21,170 nt of DNA from CAVWCW01 sp965365625 (GCA_965365625.1 CBDUCL010000026.1:1-21170), one strand, 5' to 3'; counted from the first letter of the stretch, positions 1 through 7,407 are shown. Program-made: numbers and translations. The notes: a model not told the origin generated them from the sequence alone.

Positions 1-31
1 CCCGCGGCATCCGCGGGGCGCTTTTTTTTTT
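1..31 (+). terminator. Rho-independent terminator of an upstream gene
   Basis: A 7-bp perfect stem (CCCGCGG at 1-7, CCGCGGG at 11-17) with a 3-nt loop is followed within five bases by ten consecutive T (22-31). This is the classic layout for termination of plus-strand transcription. The stem may continue left of the window. It insulates the 135-3147 cassette from whatever lies upstream. Confidence 0.85.
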
Positions 32-46
32 GCCCGGCGTCCGCGC

Positions 47-75
47 TTTAGGCCATCGCTGGATTGTGGAATAAT
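47..75 (+). promoter_or_regulatory. Candidate sigma70 promoter for the 135-3147 cassette
   Basis: The -10-like AATAAT (70-75) matches 5 of 6 consensus positions. It is preceded, with 17-bp spacing, by a weak -35-like TTTAGG (47-52). It sits between the upstream terminator and the first gene, where a promoter is expected. A 6-bp inverted repeat (104-109 with 120-125) lies in the leader just before the start codon. The call rests on motif and position only. Confidence 0.35.
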
Positions 76-134
76 CGAGAACAATCGGGGCCTCGATTGG
101 GGACCCCGGATTCAGGGCACCGGGGACCCGTCGC

Positions 135-1700
135 ATGAGCAAAGACGCAAATAGTTCCGTGGCCGCCGCCGGCAAAGAGACCCGCAACGCGCTGCTGGTC
201 GGCCTGCTTCTCCTTCTGTTGCTGATTCTGGCGCCAGTGTATTGGGTGGAACGCGCGCAGCAGGACCTTACCGAGCGCTCCCGGGTGGCTCTGCGCAGCG
301 GGGGCCTGGACCCAGACGCATTCGCGATTGGCTTTGACGGGCGCGACGCCAAGCTGGTCGGGAGCCAAGCCCAGGCTGCCCAGTTAGGCCAGGCGCGCCG
401 CCTGGTCGAGCGGGTGTGGGGCGTAAGAACGGTCAGTACGCGGGCCACCGCCGCCGACGCAGTAGCACCCGCCGGCACCACCGCCACAGCGGCCCAGGAA
501 CCCTCGACAGGGGGCCTGGTCGACGGACCGATGGTGCCGCCGAGCAGTGACGCCGCGCCCCCGCCCCCCGCTGAGGCCAGATCCGAGCAAACCGCAGCCA
601 GCGTCGAACCCGCCCCGGCACCACCGCCTGATCCGGAGCCGGCTTCAACAAAGGTTGCCCCGCAACCGGCAGAGGTCCCGGTGGCCGCCCCCCCCCTGGC
701 ACCGCGACCCGCCGACCGCGCCAGGGAGCTTGCCGCTGCCGAACCTGTCGCCCCAGAAACGACTGCCACTCCAGCAAGCGAACAAGAGGCTCTCCTGCCA
801 CCAACCACCCCAGGGCCTGCGATGTTGCATCAAGAAGCGCTGGCCGAACCCGCAGCCACGGGACCGGCCGCTGTCGAATCCCGAGCTCAGGCGGAGACCC
901 TGCCCGGCGAATTCGCGCAGGAACCCGTCTCCAGATCCGCCGCGGCGAGCCCGGAAACCGGGGGCGCCGAAACGGGCACCCCGCCAGCTCCGGCAGCAAC
1001 CCCCCCTTCCCCCGAGCCGCTATCGCCAGCGTCGAGATCGGTCGGCGCGGAGGCCGAACCGCCTGGATCCAAACAAGAGCCCGTCCCGGAGAAGACCACC
1101 GCGGCGGCTGGCGGCGCCCCCCGGGCCGGCGCCCGCGAACTCAGCGCCGACACGCTGCTGAGCGACTGGCCGGACCTGGCGGCGGTGGAGGGCTTGCGTC
1201 TGGAGATGCAGCAGGAGCAGGTATGGCTGCGCGGTCAGGTCAACAGCCTGGCGGATTTAGAACGCATCGAAGCGCAATTCCCCGCCTCCGCCGCGGCGCG
1301 CCATGTCCAGCTCGACCTTCAGCTGGCCGATCGCAGTGCCCAGGAGCTGGCGGACTACTTGAATCTGGTGGCCGCCAGCTTCCGTTTCCGCGCCGGCACC
1401 AGCCACTTCGGACCCGCCGGTGAGCGCGCCATGGACCGCATTGCCGACACCCTCAAGAGCTACCCCGGCACCCGCCTGGGGCTGCTCGGCTGGGCCCCGG
1501 AAACCATCAAACCCCAGGTTCGGCGAGTACATGCCCGCCATCGTGCCGGCGCCACCTACCGAGCTCTGCTCAAGCGGGGTGTCGACGGCCAGCAGCTGTT
1601 CCTGGCCGACTTCGCGAGCCCGTTTTCCGCCCTGCTCAGCCGCGTCCCGTTGGTGCCCAGCGGCCCCGGCCAGATCCAATTCTTCAGCCTGGAGAGGTAA
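135..1700 (+). CDS. Membrane-anchored BON / OmpA-like envelope protein with long Pro/Ala-rich linker
   Basis: The 521-residue protein has four parts. A short cytoplasmic N-terminus leads into one hydrophobic helix (about 18-38). A BON-like segment follows (about 43-102, with the pattern LVGSQAQ...VWGVRTV). A low-complexity stretch of about 230 residues (about 103-335) is rich in Pro, Ala and Glu. The C-terminal globular part begins near 336 with a second BON-like piece and ends in a degenerate OmpA-like fold (about 410-521). In that fold the pattern FRFRAGTSHF...ADTLKSYPGT...RHRAGATYRALLKRGV resembles the OmpA strand-helix layout, but the usual Asp of the peptidoglycan-binding GHTD motif reads GWAP. 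From this I infer an inner-membrane protein with a periplasmic linker reaching toward the cell wall, perhaps without meso-DAP binding. The start has a weak GGGGA upstream. The next gene begins 5 bases after the stop, so the two are probably co-transcribed. Family assignment is by fold pattern only. Confidence 0.7.
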   Translation: MSKDANSSVAAAGKETRNALLVGLLLLLLLILAPVYWVERAQQDLTERSRVALRSGGLDPDAFAIGFDGRDAKLVGSQAQAAQLGQARRLVERVWGVRTVSTRATAADAVAPAGTTATAAQEPSTGGLVDGPMVPPSSDAAPPPPAEARSEQTAASVEPAPAPPPDPEPASTKVAPQPAEVPVAAPPLAPRPADRARELAAAEPVAPETTATPASEQEALLPPTTPGPAMLHQEALAEPAATGPAAVESRAQAETLPGEFAQEPVSRSAAASPETGGAETGTPPAPAATPPSPEPLSPASRSVGAEAEPPGSKQEPVPEKTTAAAGGAPRAGARELSADTLLSDWPDLAAVEGLRLEMQQEQVWLRGQVNSLADLERIEAQFPASAAARHVQLDLQLADRSAQELADYLNLVAASFRFRAGTSHFGPAGERAMDRIADTLKSYPGTRLGLLGWAPETIKPQVRRVHARHRAGATYRALLKRGVDGQQLFLADFASPFSALLSRVPLVPSGPGQIQFFSLER

Positions 1701-1705
1701 GCAAG

Positions 1706-2647
1706 ATGCTGTATGCGATTGTTGAGAACTTGATATTCCTGCTGATCGCGGCGTTGCTGGGCGGGATCATTGGCTGGCTGCTGCGGGCCCCGAGGCTGCG
1801 CAAGCAACTGGAGGAGATTTGGCGGCGGCGGGTCGAAGAGGAACATGAAGGCCGCAAGCGCAACCAGCGGCAGTTGTCGGAAGCCCGCGAGGCGCTGGCC
1901 GAAGCCGAAGCGCGGGCAGAGGGCTCGGACAAGGAGCGGGAAGAGGCGAAACGGGCGCTGCAAGAGGCATTGGAGCAGTCTGCTAAGGCAGAACAGAGCG
2001 CTCAGTCCGTGGAGGAGGAGAAAGCGGCACTGGCCGCAGAGTTGGAAGCGGCAAGGGAGGCCAGCGGCAAGGCCGAACAGGCGGCCAAGCAACAGTCCGC
2101 CAAGCTAAGCGAAACTGAGCAGCGGGCCAAGGCGGCAGGAGAGGCGCTGGAGCAGGCCAGGGGGCGGCTAGCGGAGGCCGAAACCGAGGCCAAGGCCTTG
2201 GCGCGGAAGCTGGAAATCGAGGCGGCGGAACACCAAGCCCAAGCCGAAAAGTTGACCTCCGCTGAAGCGGAGCTGACGGACTGTCGGGAACGCATTGCAG
2301 CGCTGGAAGCCGCGGCCGCAGCGCCGGCGGCGGCCGAGCCCGAAGCCGATGCAGAGGACACCCAGGTCTCCGCCCGGGCGGCGGTGGAGGCAATCGCCCG
2401 CCGCACCGCCGGCAAGGCTCCGGTGGCGGACGACAATCTTAAGCGGATCAAGGGGATAGGCCCGGTCTTGGAGCGCCAGCTCAAGGCGATGGGTATTACC
2501 AGCTTTCGCCAGATCGCCCAGTTCAGCGACGAAGACATCGAACGGGTGAGCGCTGCCCTAGGCGCCTTCCGTGGTCGCATCCTGCGCGACCACTGGCCCG
2601 AAGGGGCACGCGCGGCGCACCGCGACCAATACGGCGAAGAGGCCTGA
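1706..2647 (+). CDS. Membrane-anchored coiled-coil protein with C-terminal helix-hairpin-helix domain
   Basis: The 313-residue protein starts with a transmembrane helix (about 5-26) ending in Arg/Lys, which favours a cytoplasmic body. Residues about 30-205 are an almost uninterrupted Ala/Glu/Lys/Arg-rich coiled coil. After an Ala/Pro hinge (about 208-220), the last 72 residues match the small helix-hairpin-helix domain of the COG3743 type. It shows DDNLKRIKGIGP at 242-253, then an ITSFRQIAQFSDEDI pattern and a GRILRDHW ending. In other proteins this domain is appended to NADH dehydrogenase or ribosomal-protein relatives and is described as a predicted nucleic-acid binding fold. The ribosome binding site GGAGAGG overlaps the end of the previous gene and lies 8 bases from the ATG, which supports translational coupling. 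The domain layout is clear. The function is unknown, and DNA tethering to the membrane is only a guess. Confidence 0.8.
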   Translation: MLYAIVENLIFLLIAALLGGIIGWLLRAPRLRKQLEEIWRRRVEEEHEGRKRNQRQLSEAREALAEAEARAEGSDKEREEAKRALQEALEQSAKAEQSAQSVEEEKAALAAELEAAREASGKAEQAAKQQSAKLSETEQRAKAAGEALEQARGRLAEAETEAKALARKLEIEAAEHQAQAEKLTSAEAELTDCRERIAALEAAAAAPAAAEPEADAEDTQVSARAAVEAIARRTAGKAPVADDNLKRIKGIGPVLERQLKAMGITSFRQIAQFSDEDIERVSAALGAFRGRILRDHWPEGARAAHRDQYGEEA

Positions 2648-2697
2648 CCAATGTGCGCCCGCCTCCCCTATAACTCGCCCGCCCGCTAGCTGCTGCC

Positions 2698-3147
2698 ATG
2701 GCCAAATACCGAGTGCACGCCGCGAGCCTGGCCTTCCGCCAAAGCGCAGACGGTGTACAGGTGTTAATGCTGAAGACCCGCTCCGGCAAGCGCTGGAAAC
2801 TACCCCAACTGCGGGTGCGCAAACGCCGGCTACCGCGGGAGACCGCCGCCCTGGCCGCCTACCGGAAGGCCGGCGTGAGCGGCTCTCTCTCCACGGCCAG
2901 TATTGGCGACTACCGCCGAGGCAAGCGTTCGGTGCTGGTGTTTGCGCTGGAGGTTCGGGAGGTCCATTCCGATCGACCCAAGCCGAGACTGCGGCGCAAG
3001 TGGCTGCCCCTGGAAAAAGCCGCTCGCCGTTTGCAGCGCCCCGAGTTGAAGCCGCTGTTGCTGCGGCTTCCTAGCCTGATCGAGGACGCTCGCTTACGCC
3101 AGCTATTGCTGAACCTGCCGGAATTGAGTCCCCTGCACCGCCTCTGA
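2698..3147 (+). CDS. Catalytically dead Nudix-fold protein (pseudo-Nudix)
   Basis: The 149-residue protein has the layout of the small Nudix hydrolases related to diphosphoinositol polyphosphate phosphohydrolases. An N-terminal strand is followed by the W33-K-L-P entry to the Nudix box, the AAYRKAGVSG helix end (53-62), a GDYRRGKR strand and a KWLPLEKA segment. Aligned to the box GX5EX7REUXEEXGU, the positions G, E, R, E, E, E are L38, R44, L52, A53, R56 and K57. All metal-binding and catalytic residues are therefore replaced, and only G59-V60 remain. The protein is strikingly basic, with roughly a quarter Lys/Arg. Hydrolase activity is not expected. Binding of a polyphosphate, nucleotide or nucleic acid is an inference from charge and fold. 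It lies 50 bases after the helix-hairpin-helix gene on the same strand. No good ribosome binding site precedes the ATG. Confidence 0.7.
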   Translation: MAKYRVHAASLAFRQSADGVQVLMLKTRSGKRWKLPQLRVRKRRLPRETAALAAYRKAGVSGSLSTASIGDYRRGKRSVLVFALEVREVHSDRPKPRLRRKWLPLEKAARRLQRPELKPLLLRLPSLIEDARLRQLLLNLPELSPLHRL

Positions 3148-3171
3148 GCGCAAGCCGCCGCGGCAGCCCGC

Positions 3172-4059
3172 TCAGACGTCGTTCTTGTACTTGTCGTCCT
3201 CGGCCTGCTGCTTGCGGGCGATTTCCGCTTGCCGCCGCAGCTCGAACACCTCTTTGCGCTCTTCGAACCGCTTCTCCCAGATCCCCTTGCGCTCCGGGAT
3301 ATTAAGCTCGCCGAAAAGAACATGCTTGAGCAGACGGTAGCCGAACTTGAGCAGCGCCTCATCGTCGCGCTCAAGTTCGGCATAGGTCTCGTCTTCGAGC
3401 AGATAGGTGTTCTTAAACGAATCGCTGAGCACGAAGCGACGGAAGCGATCCAGGTCATAGGAGCACATAAAGAACAGCTGCAGGCTCATCTCCGGCGGTT
3501 TGCCGACCGTGGGCCCGGCCGACTTCTTCTTCAACATGATCTGATACCACTCGTGATTCATGTCGTCGTAAGGCTCGACTTCCTGCTCCTCGCGGTAGTC
3601 GCCAATGCTGATCTCGCGTGCTTCCTGGTGGCCCTTGCAGTGCTCCTCCTCGACCAAGAAGTAGCTGGTGCGCTCGGTCTTTTCATCCTTGGGCTTCATC
3701 GCCAGATGGCCCACCGGATAGTAACGACAAGCCGCTGGGCGGTCTTCGTAGACGCTGCACCCTTCCTCGGTGACGAACAGGCAGGCGCCGGCGTCGTCGG
3801 TCCGCATCTTGATGCCCGGCACCTTGTCTCCATCCATCTCGAACGGCACCGTGTGTTGTTTCAGGAATTCCCCGCTGGTCATGCCCAGACGCTTCTTGAG
3901 CCTCAGCACGTCGTAGGGGGTGAGCGTGATGTCCGCGTTCTTGCAGCAGGCATTGAAGCAGCTGATCCCCTTATGGCAACGAAACTGGATCTTGGTATCG
4001 TCGTCCAGGATCTTCGGCACCATGTCGGACTTGAAAGGAATGTCGAATTTTTCGCTCAT
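3172..4059 (-). CDS. YkgJ-family cysteine-cluster protein downstream of aprBA
   Basis: The product is 295 residues if translation starts at the ATG at 4059, which has GGAGG-like CGGAGGC just upstream. A longer reading to 4203 lacks a ribosome binding site and would run almost to the aprA terminator. The cysteine pattern fits the YkgJ/UPF0153 family of putative zinc- or iron-binding proteins: C28, C34, C38-C39, then C93, C101 and C111 within GCSVYEDRPAACRYYP. Further cysteines are C141 and C199. The C-terminal third is a charged helical region ending in a Lys/Gln/Glu-rich tail. It follows aprA on the same strand, but a strong terminator lies between them, so it probably has its own promoter or depends on read-through. 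A role in metal or Fe-S handling for APS reductase is plausible from position but not shown. It faces the pseudo-Nudix gene tail to tail with 24 bp between them. Confidence 0.85.
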   Translation of the reverse strand: MSEKFDIPFKSDMVPKILDDDTKIQFRCHKGISCFNACCKNADITLTPYDVLRLKKRLGMTSGEFLKQHTVPFEMDGDKVPGIKMRTDDAGACLFVTEEGCSVYEDRPAACRYYPVGHLAMKPKDEKTERTSYFLVEEEHCKGHQEAREISIGDYREEQEVEPYDDMNHEWYQIMLKKKSAGPTVGKPPEMSLQLFFMCSYDLDRFRRFVLSDSFKNTYLLEDETYAELERDDEALLKFGYRLLKHVLFGELNIPERKGIWEKRFEERKEVFELRRQAEIARKQQAEDDKYKNDV

Positions 4060-4163
4060 CGGAGCCTCCGCTTCGGAATATCGCCTGTCGGGGTTCGGCC
4101 GGCCTCGCTCTGGCGCTAGGCACCGCGCCGCTGTTATGGCGGCGAGCCGACCGTTGCAATTCA

Positions 4164-4193
4164 AGTATTTGCGACAGATGGGACCGCAGGCAA
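4164..4193 (-). promoter_or_regulatory. Candidate promoter of the YkgJ-family gene
   Basis: On the minus strand, TTGCCT (plus-strand 4188-4193) and AATACT (4164-4169) are separated by 18 bases, each matching 4 of 6 consensus positions. The site lies just downstream of the aprA terminator and about 105 bases before the ykgJ-type start, where a separate promoter would be needed. Confidence 0.3.
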
Positions 4194-4205
4194 GGTTTTG
4201 CAAAT

Positions 4206-4240
4206 AAAAAAAGTCCGGGCACCCATAAGGGCGCCCGGAC
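4206..4240 (-). terminator. Rho-independent terminator after aprA
   Basis: Reading the minus strand, a 12-bp stem with one G-T wobble (plus-strand 4229-4240 with 4213-4224) and an ATAA-equivalent 4-nt loop is followed directly by seven T (plus-strand A run at 4206-4212) and then more T/A. It begins 27 bases past the aprA stop. It is a textbook terminator, as expected for a highly expressed aprBA unit. Confidence 0.93.
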
Positions 4241-4267
4241 TCCTGTCAAGCCGTCAGGCTGTTCGGC

Positions 4268-6274
4268 TTACTTGAACAACTTGGACTTGTCCACCAGGTC
4301 CTTGTGGGCCCGCTTGAAGCAGTTCCACTTCTTGGTGTTCTTGTCGTACACGGAATTGACAAAGCACTTCCAGTTTTCTTCGTCCACGAAGTTCTTGTCC
4401 ATGCGGTAGTAGAAGCCCGGGTAACGGGATTCCTCACGGAACTGAATGTGCTTCATGTGGGCTTCGGCAGTCAGGATGCGGTGGTAGTTCTCCCAGGCCC
4501 GCAGCAACTCGTGCAGGTCCTTGGCGCGCATCTTCTGAGCGTCTTCCTTCAGCATCTCGAGCTTCATCTCGGCCTGCTCGAGCATGTTCGCGTTGGTGGT
4601 GTAGTAGGTAGCAACACCAGCCACGTACTCGTCCATGATCTTCTGCAGACGGAACTGCAGCATCTTCGGCGTGATGTAGTGCGGGTTCACGTCGATGGCG
4701 GTGGAGTAGTCCTTGTGCTCCATGAAGTTACGCACCGGCTGGTAGATCTCGGCCACCAGGTCGTCGACGCTGGTATCCATCTCCGGCTTCCAGTCGGCAT
4801 TGTCCATCACGAACTTCACCATGGACTTGGCGCACATGCGGCCTTCGGCGTGGGAGCCGGAGGAGAACTTGTGGCCGGAGGCGCCAACGCCGTCGCCCGC
4901 GGTGAACAGACCTTTGACGGTGGTCATGCCGCGGTAACCCCAGCTCCAGCCGGAAGGCAGGTGATCCGGGACCTTGTCCGCATCCGGACCCTCTTCGGAG
5001 GTCGGAGCGCCGACGTCCTCGGGACCGGAAACCCAGATGCCGCAGCAGCCGGAGTGAGAGCCGAGCAAGTAGGGTTCGGTGGGCATCAGCTCGGAGTTCT
5101 TCTTCTCCGGCTCGATGTTCTCACCGGCCCAGATGCCGCACTGACCGATACACATATCCAGGAAGTCTTCCCAGGCCTCGGCCTCGAGGTGCTTGACCTC
5201 ACGCGGGGACAGGGTCTCGCGCAGGTTGGCCAGGGCGGTCACGGTGTCCATCCAAATGGGGCCGCGGCCTTCCTTCATTTCCTTCAGCATCAGGTGGTTG
5301 CGCAGGCAGGAAGCCGGCACAGCGGCCTGACCGTAAGGAGGATAGTCGTTCAGCATCTCCTTGTTGCGGTCCATGTAGACCTCGCCGAAGGCGTTGGTGG
5401 CCTTGGACTTGAACAGCAGGAACCAGGCGCCAACCGGGCCGTAACCGTCCTTGAAGCGGGTCGGTACGAAGCGGTTTTCCATCAGCGTCATTTCTGCACC
5501 AGCTTCAGCCGCCATGGAATAGGTGGAACCGGCATTCCAGACCGGGTACCAGGCACGACCCGTACCTTCACCCACGGAGCGCGGACGGAAGATGTTTACG
5601 CAGCCACCGGCCACCAGCAGGCAGGCCTTGAAGGTGTAGACCATGACCTTGTCGTCACGGGTGGAGAAGCCGACCGCACCGGCGACGCGATTGGGGTCGT
5701 TCTTGTCGTTGACCAGCTTGACGATGAACACGCGCTCGGTGATGCGATCGGAACCCAGGGCCTTCTTGGCGGCCTCAGCGACGATCCACTTGTAGGACTC
5801 GCCGTTGATCATAATCTGCCACTTACCAGAACGCACCGGCTTGCCGCCTTCCTTCAGGGACGGCAGGCCCTTGGAGCCGTCGTGACGCTCGCCGTTCTCG
5901 TCGGTCTTCCAGATCGGCAGGCCCCACTCCTCGAACAGGTGCACGGACTCGTCGACGTGGCGGCCCAGGTCATAGGCCAGGTCGTCACGGGTGATGCCCA
6001 TCAGGTCATTGGAGACCATGCGGGCGTAATCGGCGGGATCCTGCTCGCTGCCGATGTAGGTGTTGATAGCGGACAGACCCTGGGCCACGGCGCCGGAGCG
6101 ATCCACGGCGGCCTTGTCGACCAGTTTGACCTTGATGTCGTGCCCTGCGGCCTTGGCCTGGTCCAGCCAGGGGCCGATCTCGTAGGCGGTACCGCAAGCG
6201 GCCATGCCGCCACCGATAATAAGAATGTCGACCTCTTCCCGGACGACTTCCGGATTTCCAAATTCTCCAGCCAT
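4268..6274 (-). CDS. aprA: Adenylylsulfate (APS) reductase, alpha subunit
   Basis: This is the 668-residue FAD subunit of dissimilatory APS reductase, which interconverts APS with sulfite plus AMP in the cytoplasm. In sulfur oxidisers it forms APS from sulfite. The FAD-binding loop GGGMAACGTA lies at 21-30. Residues in positions described as important in Archaeoglobus AprA are present: the Asn of INTYIG (N71), the Arg of PTRFKDG (R273) and the His of GSHSGCCG (H407). The AGDGVGASGHK flavin segment and the long helical C-terminal domain are also present. Length and sequence are intact from end to end. The start has GAGGT about 7 bases upstream. It lies 55 bases after aprB in the conserved aprB-aprA order, and the two proteins form the heterodimer. 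No aprM or qmo electron-partner gene lies beside it in this window. Confidence 0.98.
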   Translation of the reverse strand: MAGEFGNPEVVREEVDILIIGGGMAACGTAYEIGPWLDQAKAAGHDIKVKLVDKAAVDRSGAVAQGLSAINTYIGSEQDPADYARMVSNDLMGITRDDLAYDLGRHVDESVHLFEEWGLPIWKTDENGERHDGSKGLPSLKEGGKPVRSGKWQIMINGESYKWIVAEAAKKALGSDRITERVFIVKLVNDKNDPNRVAGAVGFSTRDDKVMVYTFKACLLVAGGCVNIFRPRSVGEGTGRAWYPVWNAGSTYSMAAEAGAEMTLMENRFVPTRFKDGYGPVGAWFLLFKSKATNAFGEVYMDRNKEMLNDYPPYGQAAVPASCLRNHLMLKEMKEGRGPIWMDTVTALANLRETLSPREVKHLEAEAWEDFLDMCIGQCGIWAGENIEPEKKNSELMPTEPYLLGSHSGCCGIWVSGPEDVGAPTSEEGPDADKVPDHLPSGWSWGYRGMTTVKGLFTAGDGVGASGHKFSSGSHAEGRMCAKSMVKFVMDNADWKPEMDTSVDDLVAEIYQPVRNFMEHKDYSTAIDVNPHYITPKMLQFRLQKIMDEYVAGVATYYTTNANMLEQAEMKLEMLKEDAQKMRAKDLHELLRAWENYHRILTAEAHMKHIQFREESRYPGFYYRMDKNFVDEENWKCFVNSVYDKNTKKWNCFKRAHKDLVDKSKLFK

Positions 6275-6329
6275 TTTAGTACCTCGATAAAGCTTTGAAA
6301 TAGGGCGGGTTTCGAGTTCCGAAACCGTC

Positions 6330-6797
6330 TTACTTGGCGATCAACTCGGACGGGTCGCCGGCACGATAGCCATTGGCCTGCACGAAGAAACCGGGCTCGG
6401 AGATCTTGGCCATATCGGCAGCCGGCTTGCCGCCGTAGGGGTCGATGGAGCCTTCCGGGGTGGTGCGGATGGGGAACTTGAAGCGCTTCATGGTGCCGTT
6501 GCGGAACTTGATGGTCCACATAATGGAATCCGTGCCGCGCAGGGGCTGCACGGAGGCGCCCAGGGGTACGATATCGGCGTAAGGACGGGCCTCAATGGCC
6601 TGCTGCGGGCAGATCTTGATGCAGGAGTAGCACTCCCAGCACTGCTCGGGCTCCTGGTTGTAGGACTTCATCGCGTGGCCGGTCTCGGAACCGTCCTTGT
6701 CCAGCTTCATCAGGTCGTGCGGGCAGATGTACATGCACGCGGTCTTGTCCTGGCCCTTACAGCCATCGCACTTGTCAGTACGCACAAAAGTAGGCAT
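6330..6797 (-). CDS. aprB: Adenylylsulfate (APS) reductase, beta subunit (2x[4Fe-4S])
   Basis: This is the 155-residue iron-sulfur subunit that passes electrons between the membrane partner and the FAD of AprA. Two ferredoxin-like cluster motifs are complete: C10, C13, C21, C25 (ending CP) and C53, C56, C59, C63 (ending CP). The first cluster has the extended spacing typical of AprB. The C-terminal tail (about 100-155), which wraps around AprA in known structures, is present at normal length. The N-terminal MPTFVRTDKCDGCK is characteristic of the family and fixes the start. An AGGAG lies 11 bases upstream, slightly far but usable. It is the first gene of the aprBA unit, preceded by a long AT-rich intergenic region that must hold its promoter. 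Confidence 0.98.
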   Translation of the reverse strand: MPTFVRTDKCDGCKGQDKTACMYICPHDLMKLDKDGSETGHAMKSYNQEPEQCWECYSCIKICPQQAIEARPYADIVPLGASVQPLRGTDSIMWTIKFRNGTMKRFKFPIRTTPEGSIDPYGGKPAADMAKISEPGFFVQANGYRAGDPSELIAK

Positions 6798-7407
6798 GGT
6801 GCTTAGTCTCCTAAATGGTTGACACTGCAGCGTTGTGTAGCCACCGCTAAGTCGCCGGCGGCAACTCTCGAGTCACTACCCGGGCGCAGCGCGGCCCGGC
6901 TCTTTCCTTCACCTGCTTCGGCATTTTACGCTCGGCTCCAGAGCCCCCGGGGGGCCTGCCAGAACCGCTAGGTGCCGCTCCGCGCTGGGGGCCTGCACCG
7001 CTCCCGAAACAGCCAGGGAGGAATTAGGGTGCCCAAACATATAGATTCGTCGAAAAAAGTGCCAAACAGTTTTTCCCACCAATGCCATAAAATCGGTTTA
7101 TTAGAACCTCCTACTTCATCGGAACCCCGTGCCAGAATGGGCGGAAAAATTCTATACTATATTGATAATAAATAATATATTTGGTCATGCCGAATTCATG
7201 GGAGACTCCGGTAGCGACGTAAACCGGCGAGCAGAATCGTTGCGGAGTATATAAGGTATTGAGCTGGATCAATTGGCAGCCCCCAGAGCAGCCGCAACCT
7301 GCGGGCATAAATAATTTCAATGAGCTTTTTGGCGGACGCGAATCGCAACTCGGCGCAGCCTTCTGTTAGAGTCCCGGCATCGCCCCCAGCACAAGGCCGG
7401 CCCGACT
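6798..7407. other. 610-bp divergent intergenic region between aprB and the FAH-family gene
   Basis: No convincing gene is present. The aprB-proximal part (6798-7015) is GC-rich with short G/C palindromes (around 6935-6960). The middle (about 7020-7320) is clearly richer in A/T than the rest of the window, including runs such as AATAAATAATATAT near 7168. The short ORFs in it on both strands (about 67-69 codons) have no ribosome binding site and no recognisable protein pattern. The region must contain the aprBA promoter on the minus strand and a promoter for the gene at 7408 on the plus strand. Confidence 0.7.
7038..7065 (-). promoter_or_regulatory. Candidate aprBA promoter
   Basis: On the minus strand, TTGGCA (plus-strand 7060-7065, 5 of 6 to the -35 consensus) is followed 16 bases later by TATATG (7038-7043, 4 of 6). 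An 18-base alternative, TATGTT, overlaps it. If used, the aprB leader would be about 230 nt. A TAAAAT closer to aprB (near 6923-6928) lacks a -35 partner. The call is by motif only. Confidence 0.3.

Noticed and set aside
547..1161. Alternative plus-strand ORF (204 codons) in the Pro/Ala-rich region of the first gene
   Set aside because: It is an out-of-frame reading of low-complexity GC-rich coding sequence. The 135-1700 frame has folded domains on both sides of the linker.
4060..4203. 48-residue N-terminal extension of the YkgJ-family protein
   Set aside because: The ATG at 4059 has a good ribosome binding site and begins where the family pattern begins. The extension starts next to the aprA terminator and looks like leader sequence.
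4304..6298. 664-codon plus-strand ORF opposite aprA
   Set aside because: It is the antisense shadow of aprA, which has unmistakable family motifs.
7264..7285. Possible sigma54 promoter (TGGCAG...AGCA) upstream of the FAH-family gene
   Set aside because: The GG and GC elements are 11 bases apart instead of 10, and the -12 block is poor.
7111..7320. 69-codon minus-strand ORF in the aprB upstream region
   Set aside because: No ribosome binding site, no recognisable pattern, and composition follows the AT-rich non-coding stretch.
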